A stretch of DNA of 64,000 bases from JAHBVL01 sp963712055 (GCA_963712055.1 CAVQGN010000004.1:186001-250000); one strand, 5' to 3'. Positions 42,708 through 51,174 are shown, counted from the stretch's first letter. The notes: a model not told the origin generated them from the sequence alone. Numbers and translations: made by a program.

Positions 42708-43376
42708 TCACAGCGGAGACAGAATAGCCCGACACGGAGCGCCGCAGGAACCAGCCAGCGGGATCGGCAGCACGGTCAAACGCGCCGTGGTGCCGTCCCA
42801 GTTCGCCAGGCCGACCAGCGGAGCCAGAATCAGCGCTCCACTGCCGAAGAGGAGCGTGTTGACGTTCTGTCCACCATTCGGTTGCGGATCGTCGAAACAG
42901 GGCATATCACCACCGAGAATACCGATTTCGTGATCGACGATCCACGCCATTGCTTCACGGTCGAAATGAGGGCTGTCCATCACGAATGATCCGGTTTGAT
43001 CAGACCAGAGTCGGTCCCAGCCGGTCGAAACCAGGAGAGCGCCACCGGGCGTGACCAAGTCGCCGAACGGCTCCAGATCCGCAGCCGTGATATGTTCCCG
43101 CGCCGACTTGGGTATCCGCGCAATCAAGGCATCGCAAAAGAGGCGGTCGACCGGCACCTGATCGATCGAGATCACCGATGGATCGAGGTGCTTGCCCGTT
43201 TCAAGATAGGTTCCGGCCAGGGTTGGCATCGCGAACCAGTCGGCCTCCCAACCACGTTCCGGAACGGTGGCCCAGCGGCGCTGTTCGAATGGTGGAATAT
43301 CCGGGACTGAAGCCTTGTACGACCACATCGCCGGTGAAAGGACGCCGGTGACATCAAGATAGCGATCCGCTGCCAT
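42708..43376 (-). CDS. Cyclase-family (kynurenine-formamidase-like) hydrolase
   Basis: Putative cyclase family (PF04199) protein of 222 residues; relatives hydrolyse N-formylkynurenine, isatin or other amides and lactones using metal ions. The usual HxGTHxDxPxH metal motif here reads LAGTYLETGKHLDPS (about residues 52-66). Two expected ligands are replaced while one His is kept, so metal binding may be changed. Later blocks GGALLVSTGWDRLW and GILGGDMPCFDDPQ with the family's Asp remain normal. There is no signal peptide. It lies seven bases after the PPOX gene stop and 30 nt before the DUF362 gene. Confidence 0.78.
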   Translation of the reverse strand: MAADRYLDVTGVLSPAMWSYKASVPDIPPFEQRRWATVPERGWEADWFAMPTLAGTYLETGKHLDPSVISIDQVPVDRLFCDALIARIPKSAREHITAADLEPFGDLVTPGGALLVSTGWDRLWSDQTGSFVMDSPHFDREAMAWIVDHEIGILGGDMPCFDDPQPNGGQNVNTLLFGSGALILAPLVGLANWDGTTARLTVLPIPLAGSCGAPCRAILSPL

Positions 43377-43383
43377 GGTTCTG

Positions 43384-43767
43384 TTACTCCCGGTCTAAAC
43401 GAACGCGCAAAATAACCCGTCCCGGAACAGGAGCAGTTGCTGCGCCGATGAATTTCAGCAGGTTGTATTTCTGGTTCAGCAATTCGTATCCAAGCGCTTC
43501 CTCTGCGCCCTCCGTAACCACGGCCTGACCGTCGAACCAGTTGCCATGGACCTCGCCCATCCGTGAACAGGCCGCCACCCGGACTTCAGGATTATTGCGA
43601 ATGCGTTTGACCTTACCGCTGCCGTTCATCGTCACGATATAGATCCCAGTCGGAACCTCGGCAAACCAGACTGCGGTCCGGACACCCTCACCCGACGTGC
43701 GAAAGGTTTCCAAACTGATGAACTGTTCACCGGCAAGAACCGGTTTCCACGATTCCACGTCAGCCAC
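43384..43767 (-). CDS. PPOX-class flavin/F420-dependent oxidoreductase-like protein
   Basis: Split-barrel flavin-binding protein of 127 residues, of the pyridoxamine 5'-phosphate oxidase/F420-dependent class. Typical blocks are VRTAVWFAEVPTGIYIVTM, GKVKRIRNNPEVRVAACS and EVHGNWFDGQAVVTEG. The start is GTG 43767, three bases after the stop of the alcohol dehydrogenase gene, so the two are tightly coupled. Cofactor (FMN or F420) and substrate cannot be told from the sequence. Confidence 0.83.
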   Translation of the reverse strand: MADVESWKPVLAGEQFISLETFRTSGEGVRTAVWFAEVPTGIYIVTMNGSGKVKRIRNNPEVRVAACSRMGEVHGNWFDGQAVVTEGAEEALGYELLNQKYNLLKFIGAATAPVPGRVILRVRLDRE

Positions 43768-43770
43768 CCT

Positions 43771-45048
43771 CTACCAATAGGTCATTGCGTCCGCAAACAA
43801 CTCTGCAAGCTCATCCGGTCCTGCCGGCCGAGGTGAGAGCTTGGTCACACGGTGCTGGGGCATGGTGCCTTCGACCAGCGCCGGAATGTCGTCCGCACTG
43901 TACCCGACCGCAGCCAACCCGTTCGGCATGCCGGTAGCTTGCATGATGGCGATGAGTTGGTCCGCAAGGATCTCACCCGCGTCGGCGTCGGTTGCACGCG
44001 TGATATCAGCCCCCAGGAGTCGGGCCGCTTCGAGGTGCCTCGCCGGATCGGCCGAAGCAGTGAATCGAAACACGGCCGGAGCGTTAAGGATCACCGACAT
44101 CCCGTGGGGAACGATGGCATGGTCGGATGCGTAGCCATCCGGACGAAAATCCCGGACCATCCCTGACACGGGATACGACATTCCGTGCGGCAGGTGGACA
44201 CCGGCATTCCCGAAACCGATACCGGCATAGGCAGCCGCCAACATCATCTGTCCGCGCGCATGCTCGTCGCCAGGGGTTGCCAGCACTTCCGGTAAGTATC
44301 GAGCGACCATTTCCATCGCTTTGCCGGCCCAGATATCACTCACTGGATTGGCGCCCTGATACGCGGGGCGCAGCGATGGACTTTCTGGCGCAATGCGACG
44401 GTCGAACGGAATCGCGGTGAACGATTCGATCGCGTGACTGAGCACATCGAGCGCTGAGCAGGCAGTCACCATTGCCGGCATCGTGAGTGTATTGAGTGGA
44501 TCGAGCACCCCAAGACTTGGCCGCAGCGCTCGGTGGGCAATACCGGTCTTGGCGTGAAGTTCGAGCAGATCGAAGATCGCGACTCCCGTCGTTTCGCTAC
44601 CGGTTCCAGCAGTGGTTGGCACCGCGATGAGGGGTTTGAGTCTGCCAGGAACCGGCAACCCCTTCCCGATCGGTGGGTTGACGTAATCGAGCAGATCGGC
44701 GGGGTAGGTCGAATAGAGATTGGCTGCTTTGGCGGTGTCGATGACCGACCCGCCGCCAACCGCGACAAAGCCATCCACCGCCGATTGATTGGCGACGTCG
44801 ATTGCCTGCAAGAACGAAGCGTCGGTTGGCTCGACACTCACCTGATCGAAAACGACAACGTCGATGCCAGCGTCGAGCAGAGAAGCACGCGCGATCTCGA
44901 CCGCTGGATGACTGCTCAGCCCTGGATCAGTGACCAGCAACACCCGCGTGCACCCGAGGTTGCTTGCGTCCCAGCCGACCTCAGCGGTGACTCCGGGTCC
45001 GAACTTGATGGAAGAGGTGTCCATCGTGAAGGCTGATTCGGTGGCCAT
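43771..45048 (-). CDS. Iron-containing alcohol dehydrogenase, hydroxyacid-oxoacid transhydrogenase-like
   Basis: Group III iron-type alcohol dehydrogenase of 425 residues, closest by pattern to hydroxyacid-oxoacid transhydrogenase (HOT, human ADHFE1), which oxidises 4-hydroxybutyrate at the expense of 2-oxoglutarate. Residues 1-22 contain TMDTSSIKFGPGVTAEVG, typical of the HOT start. Nucleotide binding: VGGGSVIDTAKAANLYST and PTTAGTGSETTGVAIFD. Metal ligands fall in SALDVLSHAIESF and AGVHLPHGMSYPV. DHAIVPHGMSVILNAPAVF near 310-328 is the block most like ADHFE1. An AGGAG site precedes ATG 45048. It is 78 nt downstream of the glycosidase-like gene. Confidence 0.9.
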   Translation of the reverse strand: MATESAFTMDTSSIKFGPGVTAEVGWDASNLGCTRVLLVTDPGLSSHPAVEIARASLLDAGIDVVVFDQVSVEPTDASFLQAIDVANQSAVDGFVAVGGGSVIDTAKAANLYSTYPADLLDYVNPPIGKGLPVPGRLKPLIAVPTTAGTGSETTGVAIFDLLELHAKTGIAHRALRPSLGVLDPLNTLTMPAMVTACSALDVLSHAIESFTAIPFDRRIAPESPSLRPAYQGANPVSDIWAGKAMEMVARYLPEVLATPGDEHARGQMMLAAAYAGIGFGNAGVHLPHGMSYPVSGMVRDFRPDGYASDHAIVPHGMSVILNAPAVFRFTASADPARHLEAARLLGADITRATDADAGEILADQLIAIMQATGMPNGLAAVGYSADDIPALVEGTMPQHRVTKLSPRPAGPDELAELFADAMTYW

Positions 45049-45126
45049 GGTGAACTCCTGCCGCGCGTGTAGAAGCCTCGCCCGCCCATTATCCCCTCTT
45101 TTTGCTCAGATTCTCGGCTGGGTTTC

Positions 45127-46083
45127 TCAGGAACTGACGATCAGCCGGTTGTCGTCGGTCACCTCGACCGAAAACGGATCGTCGAGTTCGCCTGCAAAAC
45201 GACCATGCTCATCCCAACGCCGCCATGCGAGCAGATGCAAGCCAAGCCATGGATCGTCAACAAGTCTGGCTGCATAGTGAGTGCCGATTTCGTCGGCCAG
45301 CAATCGTGGCTCCGGGGCGAGTTCGAATGGTCCCGTTCGGGATGGACCAGTCAGATAGTGGGTTCCGTTCCAGGAAGGAATGGGCGTGCCAGGTACGGCG
45401 AGATGTTTGGCGGTGCAGAACAGAAGGTACGCGCGCCCATTTCGCTCGAGCAATTGCGGTACCTCGAGTTCGCCGAAGTTCGTAGGCGTTGAGAGTGGCG
45501 GCAAGCACGACCAAAGCTTCAGGTCGGTTGACTCGGCGAGTCCAACCACTCCATGACTCTCGCCCGGGGCTCTGCTCGACGTTGCGGTGAAATACATCAA
45601 CCATCGGTCAGCGTCGCGGACAACCCATGGATCGCGACAATCGACCTGCGCCTCGCCTGATCCATCGGCGGCTTGATACCAACGCGGATCGAGAGCAAAA
45701 AGCGACTTGCTGACCGCCCGGTGCCAGGTCTCGAGGTCATCGGAGGTCGCCAGGCCGATCCGTTGCACGCGACCTTCTTCTGCCTTCGATCGACCGGTGT
45801 AAAAGAACAACCACTGATCGTCCGCCCGGATGACCGAACCGGTCCAGATCGTGAAATCGTCCCAGGTTCCAGCCGGTCCAGGTTCGAAACAGACGCCGTG
45901 ATACGTCCATGTGACCAGATCAGGCGACGTCGCGTGTCCGATCCTGGCGTGGTTGTGACGCAACTGCGGATCGCGGAGTGATCGCGGCGCTTGCAGAAAA
46001 AAGCAATGAAAGAGATCGGCTGGCTCCAGTCGCGGAGCCAGCCAGAAATCCCAGAGCCAATACTCATCGAGGCGAAGGGTCAA
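45127..46083 (-). CDS. Glycosidase-like five-bladed beta-propeller protein (GH32/43/68-related)
   Basis: Predicted intracellular glycoside hydrolase of about 318 residues with a five-bladed propeller fold typical of clans GH-F and GH-J. An acidic residue in DEYWLWDFWLAPR opens blade one. ARIGHATSPDLVTWTYHG, IWTGSVIRADDQWLFFYTG and CRDPWVVRDADRWLMYFTA (RDP motif, the transition-state stabiliser of GH32/68) follow. GELEVPQLLERNGRAYLLFC has the likely acid/base Glu. A sucrose or fructoside substrate is suggested by the RDP and ExP motifs, but family assignment between GH32, GH43 and GH68 is not certain. The start is TTG 46083. It follows the permease genes and probably acts on the imported sugar. 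Confidence 0.75.
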   Translation of the reverse strand: MTLRLDEYWLWDFWLAPRLEPADLFHCFFLQAPRSLRDPQLRHNHARIGHATSPDLVTWTYHGVCFEPGPAGTWDDFTIWTGSVIRADDQWLFFYTGRSKAEEGRVQRIGLATSDDLETWHRAVSKSLFALDPRWYQAADGSGEAQVDCRDPWVVRDADRWLMYFTATSSRAPGESHGVVGLAESTDLKLWSCLPPLSTPTNFGELEVPQLLERNGRAYLLFCTAKHLAVPGTPIPSWNGTHYLTGPSRTGPFELAPEPRLLADEIGTHYAARLVDDPWLGLHLLAWRRWDEHGRFAGELDDPFSVEVTDDNRLIVSS

Positions 46084-46092
46084 GAGTGACGT

Positions 46093-47034
46093 TTACCCCT
46101 TCACAGCGCCAGAGGTCAGACCAGCGATGATCTTGCGTTGGAACAGTAATACGAGGAAAAGGAGAGGGATGGTCACCACGACCGCAGCTGCCATTCTCTT
46201 CGCGTACGGTAACTCGAATTGCTGATTCCCCGAGAATTGCGCGATCGCCACTTGCACCGTCCTGGCGTCGTAATTCGTCGTAAACGTCAGTGCGTAGAGG
46301 AACTCGTTCCAGGCGGCGATAAAGGCAAGCAGACCGGTCGTCACCAACCCCGGAGCCGCCAGCGGCAAGAGTATTTGCCAGAAGGCCCGCAGTGGGGTTG
46401 CCCCATCGACCAGTGCCGCTTCCTCGAGTTCACCTGGCATTGCCTTGAAGAAGTTGGCTAGCACCCAGACCGTGAATGGCAAGGTAAAGGTCAGGTAGGT
46501 GATGATCAGTGCTTCCCGGGTGTTGTAGATGTTCGGTGTCGGCAGGAACCAGTCACCCCGAATCATCGTGTAAAGCGAACCGAGAATCGCCACCGATGGG
46601 AACATCGTCATCGAAAGAATGATGTAGAGCGAAGCGGTGCGACCGCGAAATTTCAGTCGCCCCATCGCGTAAGCAGCGAGGGAACCGAGCACTAACGCGA
46701 TCGAAACCGTGCCAAAGGACACAATAGTGGAATTCAACAGCGCTTTGAGGAAGTTGTCGTTCGACATCACGTAGCGGTAATGCTCGAGCGTTGGGTTCTG
46801 CGGCCAGTAAGAGGCTGGCGTATCGAACAAGCGGCTGCTTGGCGTAATTGAGGAAACGATCGCCCAGTAAAACGGGAAGATCGTGTAGATCATGATGATG
46901 ACAATGAACACCCAGAAGAGCGCCCGCTGAAAGATCGGCCAGAGCTTGCGCCGTTTCTTGCCAGTCGCGGTGTTCTCATAGGTCAGCGCCTGGGTGGGTA
47001 CTGTCGACGTGACGGCAGGATCAAGGGTAGCCAT
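46093..47034 (-). CDS. Carbohydrate ABC transporter permease (MalG-type)
   Basis: Inner-membrane permease of 313 residues of the MalG/CUT1 family, with six predicted membrane segments after a charged N-terminal tail. The EAA loop that contacts the ATPase is EEAALVDGATPLRAFWQILLPLAAPG near residues 203-228. SSITPSSRLFDTPASYWP, typical of the family, precedes the second segment. Its ATG follows the partner permease gene by three bases, with GAGGG inside that gene. No ATPase gene is present in this operon, so a shared MsmK-like ATPase elsewhere is presumed. Confidence 0.93.
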   Translation of the reverse strand: MATLDPAVTSTVPTQALTYENTATGKKRRKLWPIFQRALFWVFIVIIMIYTIFPFYWAIVSSITPSSRLFDTPASYWPQNPTLEHYRYVMSNDNFLKALLNSTIVSFGTVSIALVLGSLAAYAMGRLKFRGRTASLYIILSMTMFPSVAILGSLYTMIRGDWFLPTPNIYNTREALIITYLTFTLPFTVWVLANFFKAMPGELEEAALVDGATPLRAFWQILLPLAAPGLVTTGLLAFIAAWNEFLYALTFTTNYDARTVQVAIAQFSGNQQFELPYAKRMAAAVVVTIPLLFLVLLFQRKIIAGLTSGAVKG

Positions 47035-47037
47035 AAC

Positions 47038-47985
47038 TCAGCCCTCTTCGACTTCGATGAGTCGTGTGTAGATGACGACGAACACCGCGATGCAGAGAAA
47101 GATGATGACCGCTGCCGCTGAACCGAAACCGATTCGTGCTTTTTCGAGCGTTTCGCGTTGCGTGAAGACCGCCACCGACATGGTGTCGAGGGCATACCCC
47201 TTCATCACATAGATGACATCGAAAACGCGGAAAGCATCGAGCGTGCGGAAAATCAGCGCGACCAGAATGGCCGGGCGGAGGAGCGGAAGCGTGATCTGGA
47301 TGAACTGCTGCCACTTGCTCGCGCCATCGACCGTCGCGGCTTCGTAGACGTCTCCGGGAATCACCTGCAAGCCTGCCAGCAGGAGCAACGCCATAAACGG
47401 GGTCGTTTTCCAAACATCGACGGCTACGATCGCCCAGAGCGAAACCGCCGGATTGGCTAGCCAGGCGACCTTACTGTCGAGAATTCCGAACTGGTTGACC
47501 AGGAGGTCGTTGATCACACCAAAAACGTCGTGATACATCCAGTCCCACATGGTCGCTGAAACGACGGTCGGGATGGCCCACGGGATGAGCATCGAGGCTC
47601 GCACTAAACCCCTCCCACGAAATTGGGAGTTGATCGTGAGCGCGATGATCATGCCAAGAGCCAGCTCGAGGCCGACTGAAGCGAACGTGAACTTCAGCGT
47701 GTTGATGAGTGAATCACGGAAAATCTGGTCGTTGAATAGCGTGCGGTAGTTGTCGAGTCCCACCCACTCGGTCGGGCGAGCGCTGGCCAGTCGCTTGTTC
47801 GTCAGGCTGAGTCGGAAGGTCTCGATGAGGGGATAAACGGCGACCAGCGCGACCACGAGAAGGCTCGGTAGAACCAGGATCCAGCCGAGCCGTTCCTGCG
47901 ATTTTCCGATTCCCGATGTTGGTCCGGCGAATTTTGAATCCTCGACCGGAGCGCTCGCCGGAAGGTCCGGTGTTGTCGTGGCCAT
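47038..47985 (-). CDS. Carbohydrate ABC transporter permease (MalF-type)
   Basis: Permease partner of 315 residues, CUT1 family. The EAA loop is VYEAATVDGASKWQQFIQIT near residues 212-231, with LPLLRPAILVALIFRTLDAF after it. The N-terminal tail is about 40 residues. ATG 47985 has a near-perfect AAGGAGG site five bases upstream, so an in-frame upstream ATG at 48003 is not used. A strong hairpin lies between this gene and the binding-protein gene. Confidence 0.93.
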   Translation of the reverse strand: MATTTPDLPASAPVEDSKFAGPTSGIGKSQERLGWILVLPSLLVVALVAVYPLIETFRLSLTNKRLASARPTEWVGLDNYRTLFNDQIFRDSLINTLKFTFASVGLELALGMIIALTINSQFRGRGLVRASMLIPWAIPTVVSATMWDWMYHDVFGVINDLLVNQFGILDSKVAWLANPAVSLWAIVAVDVWKTTPFMALLLLAGLQVIPGDVYEAATVDGASKWQQFIQITLPLLRPAILVALIFRTLDAFRVFDVIYVMKGYALDTMSVAVFTQRETLEKARIGFGSAAAVIIFLCIAVFVVIYTRLIEVEEG

Positions 47986-48004
47986 GGGTTCCTCCTTGAA
48001 CACG

Positions 48005-48031
48005 ACCGGGGAGGGTAGGACCCTCCCCGGT
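48005..48031 (-). other. Perfect 12-bp hairpin between binding-protein and permease genes
   Basis: ACCGGGGAGGGT pairs completely with ACCCTCCCCGGT across a three-base loop. It lies 33 nt after the sugar-binding-protein stop and 19 nt before the permease start. No T-run follows, so it is more likely an mRNA-stabilising or attenuating stem than a full terminator. Such stems commonly let the binding protein be made in excess over the permeases. Confidence 0.75.
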
Positions 48032-48063
48032 TTGGTCAGACGTCAATCGTCTCGATCAGGAAC

Positions 48064-49503
48064 TTAGAGTTCAGACATGATCGTTTCGAGTTCGCCCTGC
48101 AGGCCTTCAACAGCTGCTGGTGCTTCCGCCGCGCCAATCAGAATCTGGTTGACGGCAGTGTAGTAGGCCGCCGACACGTCCGGATACAGGTCAGCACTGA
48201 CCGTCGACGGTCGGGCAACCGCTCCGCCAAGGAACACGTCCTTCAGGCGAGCAAAGAATGGGTTCGCTGCCAGGATGTCGGCATCGTCATAGAGATCGAC
48301 GATGGTTGGGAGGCGGCTATGCTCGATCGCAAAGGACTTCTGAACCTCCATGGAGCAGATGAATTTCGCGTACTCGATAGCAGCATCGACGTTCTCGGAA
48401 TACTTCGAGACCATGAACTGCCAGCCGCCGAGGGTGTTGGCATTGGCTGCGCCTTCACCAGTGCCCATCGGTAGGAGTCCAACATCGAACGTGTCTTTGA
48501 TTGTCGAGTCGTCAGCCTGCCCAAGGGAGTAGGCATACGGCCAGTTGCGCATGAAGGCGGCATTGCCAGCCTGCCAGACGCCGCGAGAATCCTCTTCCAT
48601 GTAGGTCGTGACGCCTTCAGGGGAGATCCCGTTGACCCATCCCCGTGCTCGTTCGAATGCCGCGATGGTGTTTTCGTTGTTCACCGTGACGGTGCCATCC
48701 GATTCGATGATGTTCCCACCACCGTTGGACACCTGCCATTCGAGCGCGTCACAGGTGAGACCTTCATACGGAGCGCCCTGCCAGACAAAACCCTGGAAGT
48801 CGGGATTGTTGGCTCGTTCCGCATCCATGATCGTCTGGGCAGCTGCTTCGAGGTCGTCCCATGTCGCCGGTGCTTCGCCCGCAAAACCGTTGGCTTCGAG
48901 CAGATCCTTGCGGAAGTAGAGAAGACCAGCGTCCGTGAACCAGGGGATACCGACGAGGGTCTCGCCCACGGTGTTGTTGTTGACGATCCGGTCGAAATAG
49001 GTCTGTCCTTGCCAGGTCATCGCCTCGCTCAGGTCGACGGCATGTGGCGAAAGTACGCCTGGCCAGATGACGTCGATCTGCATTGCGTCTGCATCGGTCG
49101 CTTCCGCGCCGAGCAGCTGGCGATACTGGGTCAGTCGGTCGGTGGCAGACTCCGGACCGCGAGTAATCGTGGTCTCGATGCCAGTCAGCTCGGCAAACTG
49201 AGCGGCCATGAAGTCTTCCCATTCAATGGTCGGACCGTCAGAACCCTGGATGATATTGATCGATGCGCCAGCAAGGTCCGTGCGCAGACCTTCGGGGGCG
49301 ACATAAGAATAGCCAACGGCTTGTGGAGTGGCATCTTGTGCATACGCCATCGAACCGTAATTCTTGACGAGCAGTCCAACCATGGCCGTGCTGAGGCCGA
49401 GTTGGCCAGCGCGCTTCATGACGTCACGTCGCGAGATGCTGCCCGCCATCGTATCGGCAAACAGGTTCGAAACGGGATTCGTTACTGGTTTGCTTCGTTT
49501 CAT
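48064..49503 (-). CDS. Tat-exported sugar-binding protein of an ABC transporter
   Basis: Extracellular solute-binding protein family 1, 479 residues. The N-terminus carries a Tat motif (SISRRDVMKRAGQLGLS, about residues 23-39) before a hydrophobic stretch ending near MAYAQ. The mature part has ASINIIQGSDGPTIEWEDFM, WPGVLSPHAVDLSEAM, GIPWFTDAGLLYFRKDLLEA and the family's AAFMRNWPYAY. The closing Ala-rich helix reads EGLQGELETIMSEL. There is no lipobox, so it may be tethered by an uncleaved signal or be free in the cell wall. AGGAGG precedes ATG 49503. It is the first gene of the minus-strand operon. Confidence 0.92.
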   Translation of the reverse strand: MKRSKPVTNPVSNLFADTMAGSISRRDVMKRAGQLGLSTAMVGLLVKNYGSMAYAQDATPQAVGYSYVAPEGLRTDLAGASINIIQGSDGPTIEWEDFMAAQFAELTGIETTITRGPESATDRLTQYRQLLGAEATDADAMQIDVIWPGVLSPHAVDLSEAMTWQGQTYFDRIVNNNTVGETLVGIPWFTDAGLLYFRKDLLEANGFAGEAPATWDDLEAAAQTIMDAERANNPDFQGFVWQGAPYEGLTCDALEWQVSNGGGNIIESDGTVTVNNENTIAAFERARGWVNGISPEGVTTYMEEDSRGVWQAGNAAFMRNWPYAYSLGQADDSTIKDTFDVGLLPMGTGEGAANANTLGGWQFMVSKYSENVDAAIEYAKFICSMEVQKSFAIEHSRLPTIVDLYDDADILAANPFFARLKDVFLGGAVARPSTVSADLYPDVSAAYYTAVNQILIGAAEAPAAVEGLQGELETIMSEL

Positions 49504-49855
49504 CGACTAGACCTCCTGATGACACTTTCCGGAGTAACAATCAACCCCGGAACTACGATCGACACCGGCGTCGATCTTCTGACTATTCACTGCCGCACCA
49601 CTCTGGAAAGAACGTTCTGTATGTGAACCTGCTGAGAGAACCCCTGCGAATTCCAGATAGTTTGGCTGAACGTCTACGACCATTTTACTACTTTCACGGG
49701 ATCGGGTGCGTCACTACGTAAGAAGAACAACAAACTCAGCGCACCCAACTCGGCTCGGTATGCCTGTGGCCAGCCGAGCGGTCCGAGTGGAAATGCTCGC
49801 GCATTGTGCTTCCGACGAACTGTTTGCGGTGTCCTGGATGATCCCGGGAGCAGCC
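49504..49855. other. Gene-free stretch upstream of the sugar-transport operon
   Basis: No gene or structured RNA is evident in these 352 bases. It must hold the operon promoter on the minus strand. A ten-base palindrome AGAACGTTCT lies at 49609-49618, about 105 bases before the binding-protein start, with a CG-centred symmetry of the kind LacI-family repressors use. No clear -35/-10 pair could be fixed by eye. Confidence 0.45.
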
Positions 49856-50668
49856 TCAGCCGGCCCGATCCACAATCTCCATCAACGCCTTGACCCGAGC
49901 GGGATCAACAGCGTTCCAGGTGATTCCATCGACCTTGAGACTCGAACCGACGATCGCGCCGTCCACGTATGGCAACAGTGACCCGGCGTTGTCAACCTTG
50001 AAACCAGTGTTGATCAGCATTGGAACCCCAGAATCCCGAGCGATCGGAGCGACGTCGACCAGATGAGACGCCTCGATGGCCTGACCGGTGATCGGACCCG
50101 AAACACAGATCGCATCAGGAGAGGACGAAAAGATGACCGACTTCGCGACCTCTGGAAGAGGGCGAGGGGCTATCTGTGCGGCGAACTCGGCGTTGATGTT
50201 GAAAATCATTCGGACCGACTCCGCCCCAAGCTGTCGCCGATAGCGAAACGCGTCACCAGCCGATCGAATCCAGACTCCGAAGTCCCCAGCAAACGCGCCG
50301 GTGAAGATCTCGCGACAAAAGGCGGCTTCCGTGGCAGCCGCGACTGCCAGGGTCGCGGTCGGGTCCCAGAGCACGTTCACCCCGAACGGAACCGAGAGCT
50401 CCGAGCGGCTGGCCGCAACGACCTCGGCCATCGCCGCTACTGATGCGGGATCAGCGTCGAGGACATATGGACGGTCATTCTCGTTGCAGAACATCACCGC
50501 GTGGATGCCGCCCTCCTGCAGCGCTTCGAGATCAGCAGCGACGGAGGAACGGATGTGACTCATACCGCTGGAGGCGTCGTAAAGGGGTGAACCAGGCAGG
50601 GGCGGCAAGTGAACCATCCCGATGATTGTTTTTGGTTTGCCGGTCAGGTCCTGCAGCCAGTTGCTCAT
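49856..50668 (-). CDS. BtpA/SgcQ-family TIM-barrel protein
   Basis: BtpA family (PF03437) protein of 270 residues; relatives are BtpA of photosystem I biogenesis and SgcQ of sugar metabolism operons. It has the opening IIGMVHLPPLPGSPLYD, ALQEGGIHAVMFCNENDRPY, VPFGVNVLWDPTATLAVA, IFTGAFAGDFGVW and the end PYVDGAIVGSSLKVDG, all typical. It looks like a complete TIM barrel. A GAGGAG site precedes ATG 50668. It is on the same strand as, and upstream of, the sugar-transport operon but separated by 352 nt. A role in sugar metabolism is plausible (inference). Confidence 0.88.
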   Translation of the reverse strand: MSNWLQDLTGKPKTIIGMVHLPPLPGSPLYDASSGMSHIRSSVAADLEALQEGGIHAVMFCNENDRPYVLDADPASVAAMAEVVAASRSELSVPFGVNVLWDPTATLAVAAATEAAFCREIFTGAFAGDFGVWIRSAGDAFRYRRQLGAESVRMIFNINAEFAAQIAPRPLPEVAKSVIFSSSPDAICVSGPITGQAIEASHLVDVAPIARDSGVPMLINTGFKVDNAGSLLPYVDGAIVGSSLKVDGITWNAVDPARVKALMEIVDRAG

Positions 50669-50747
50669 TGCGCGTTGCTCCTCGACAGGTCGACTTTTCG
50701 ATCGACATCGTGGGTCAAGCGTGGGCGTTCGTCAACTTCGACTGACT

Positions 50748-51161
50748 TCATTCCGGAAGCTCGTATCGTCCGCTCTTGCTGGTAATGCGAAGTCTGACCA
50801 CTATCGTCGATTCTGGGAGTTCAGGGATCGAAGATCCGTCTCCATACATGGTGGTCAGGATTTCGAGGCGCTCGACCGGTTCCTGGACCTCTTCATACGT
50901 TGCTTCGACCACTACACTCCGCCACCGATCACCCGATTCGCCCTCATCGACCTCCACTGAAACGAGTGGCTGGCGTCGCATCAAGTCGATCTTTCGCCCG
51001 GGACCACTGTGAAGCAGCAGCGATTCGCCGTCGTATCCATAGGCGATAGGCACGAGATAGGGGCGATCACTCTCGTGATCACAGCAGGCGATTCGGGCGA
51101 TCAGAGAATCATGCAGCAGTCGTTCGATTTCCGGAGCCGGCAGCTCCCGAATCACACCCAT
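50748..51161 (-). CDS. Pyridoxamine 5'-phosphate oxidase-like FMN-binding protein
   Basis: Split-barrel protein of 137 residues of the PNPOx-like family (nitroreductase/NimA-like group, PF12900). The pattern MGVIRELPAPEIERLLHDSLIARIAC, RPYLVPIAYGYDGESLLLHS and GRKIDLMRRQPLVSVEVDE is typical, with Arg/Lys and Ser positions for FMN phosphate. It lies 13 nt after the molybdoenzyme gene on the same strand. Substrate unknown. Confidence 0.85.
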   Translation of the reverse strand: MGVIRELPAPEIERLLHDSLIARIACCDHESDRPYLVPIAYGYDGESLLLHSGPGRKIDLMRRQPLVSVEVDEGESGDRWRSVVVEATYEEVQEPVERLEILTTMYGDGSSIPELPESTIVVRLRITSKSGRYELPE

Positions 51162-51174
51162 GGCAATCTCGACC

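Noticed and set aside
48005..48031. Intrinsic terminator in the transport operon
   Set aside because: The stem is excellent but no T-run follows; permease translation follows with a perfect ribosome site, so I kept it as a stabilising hairpin.
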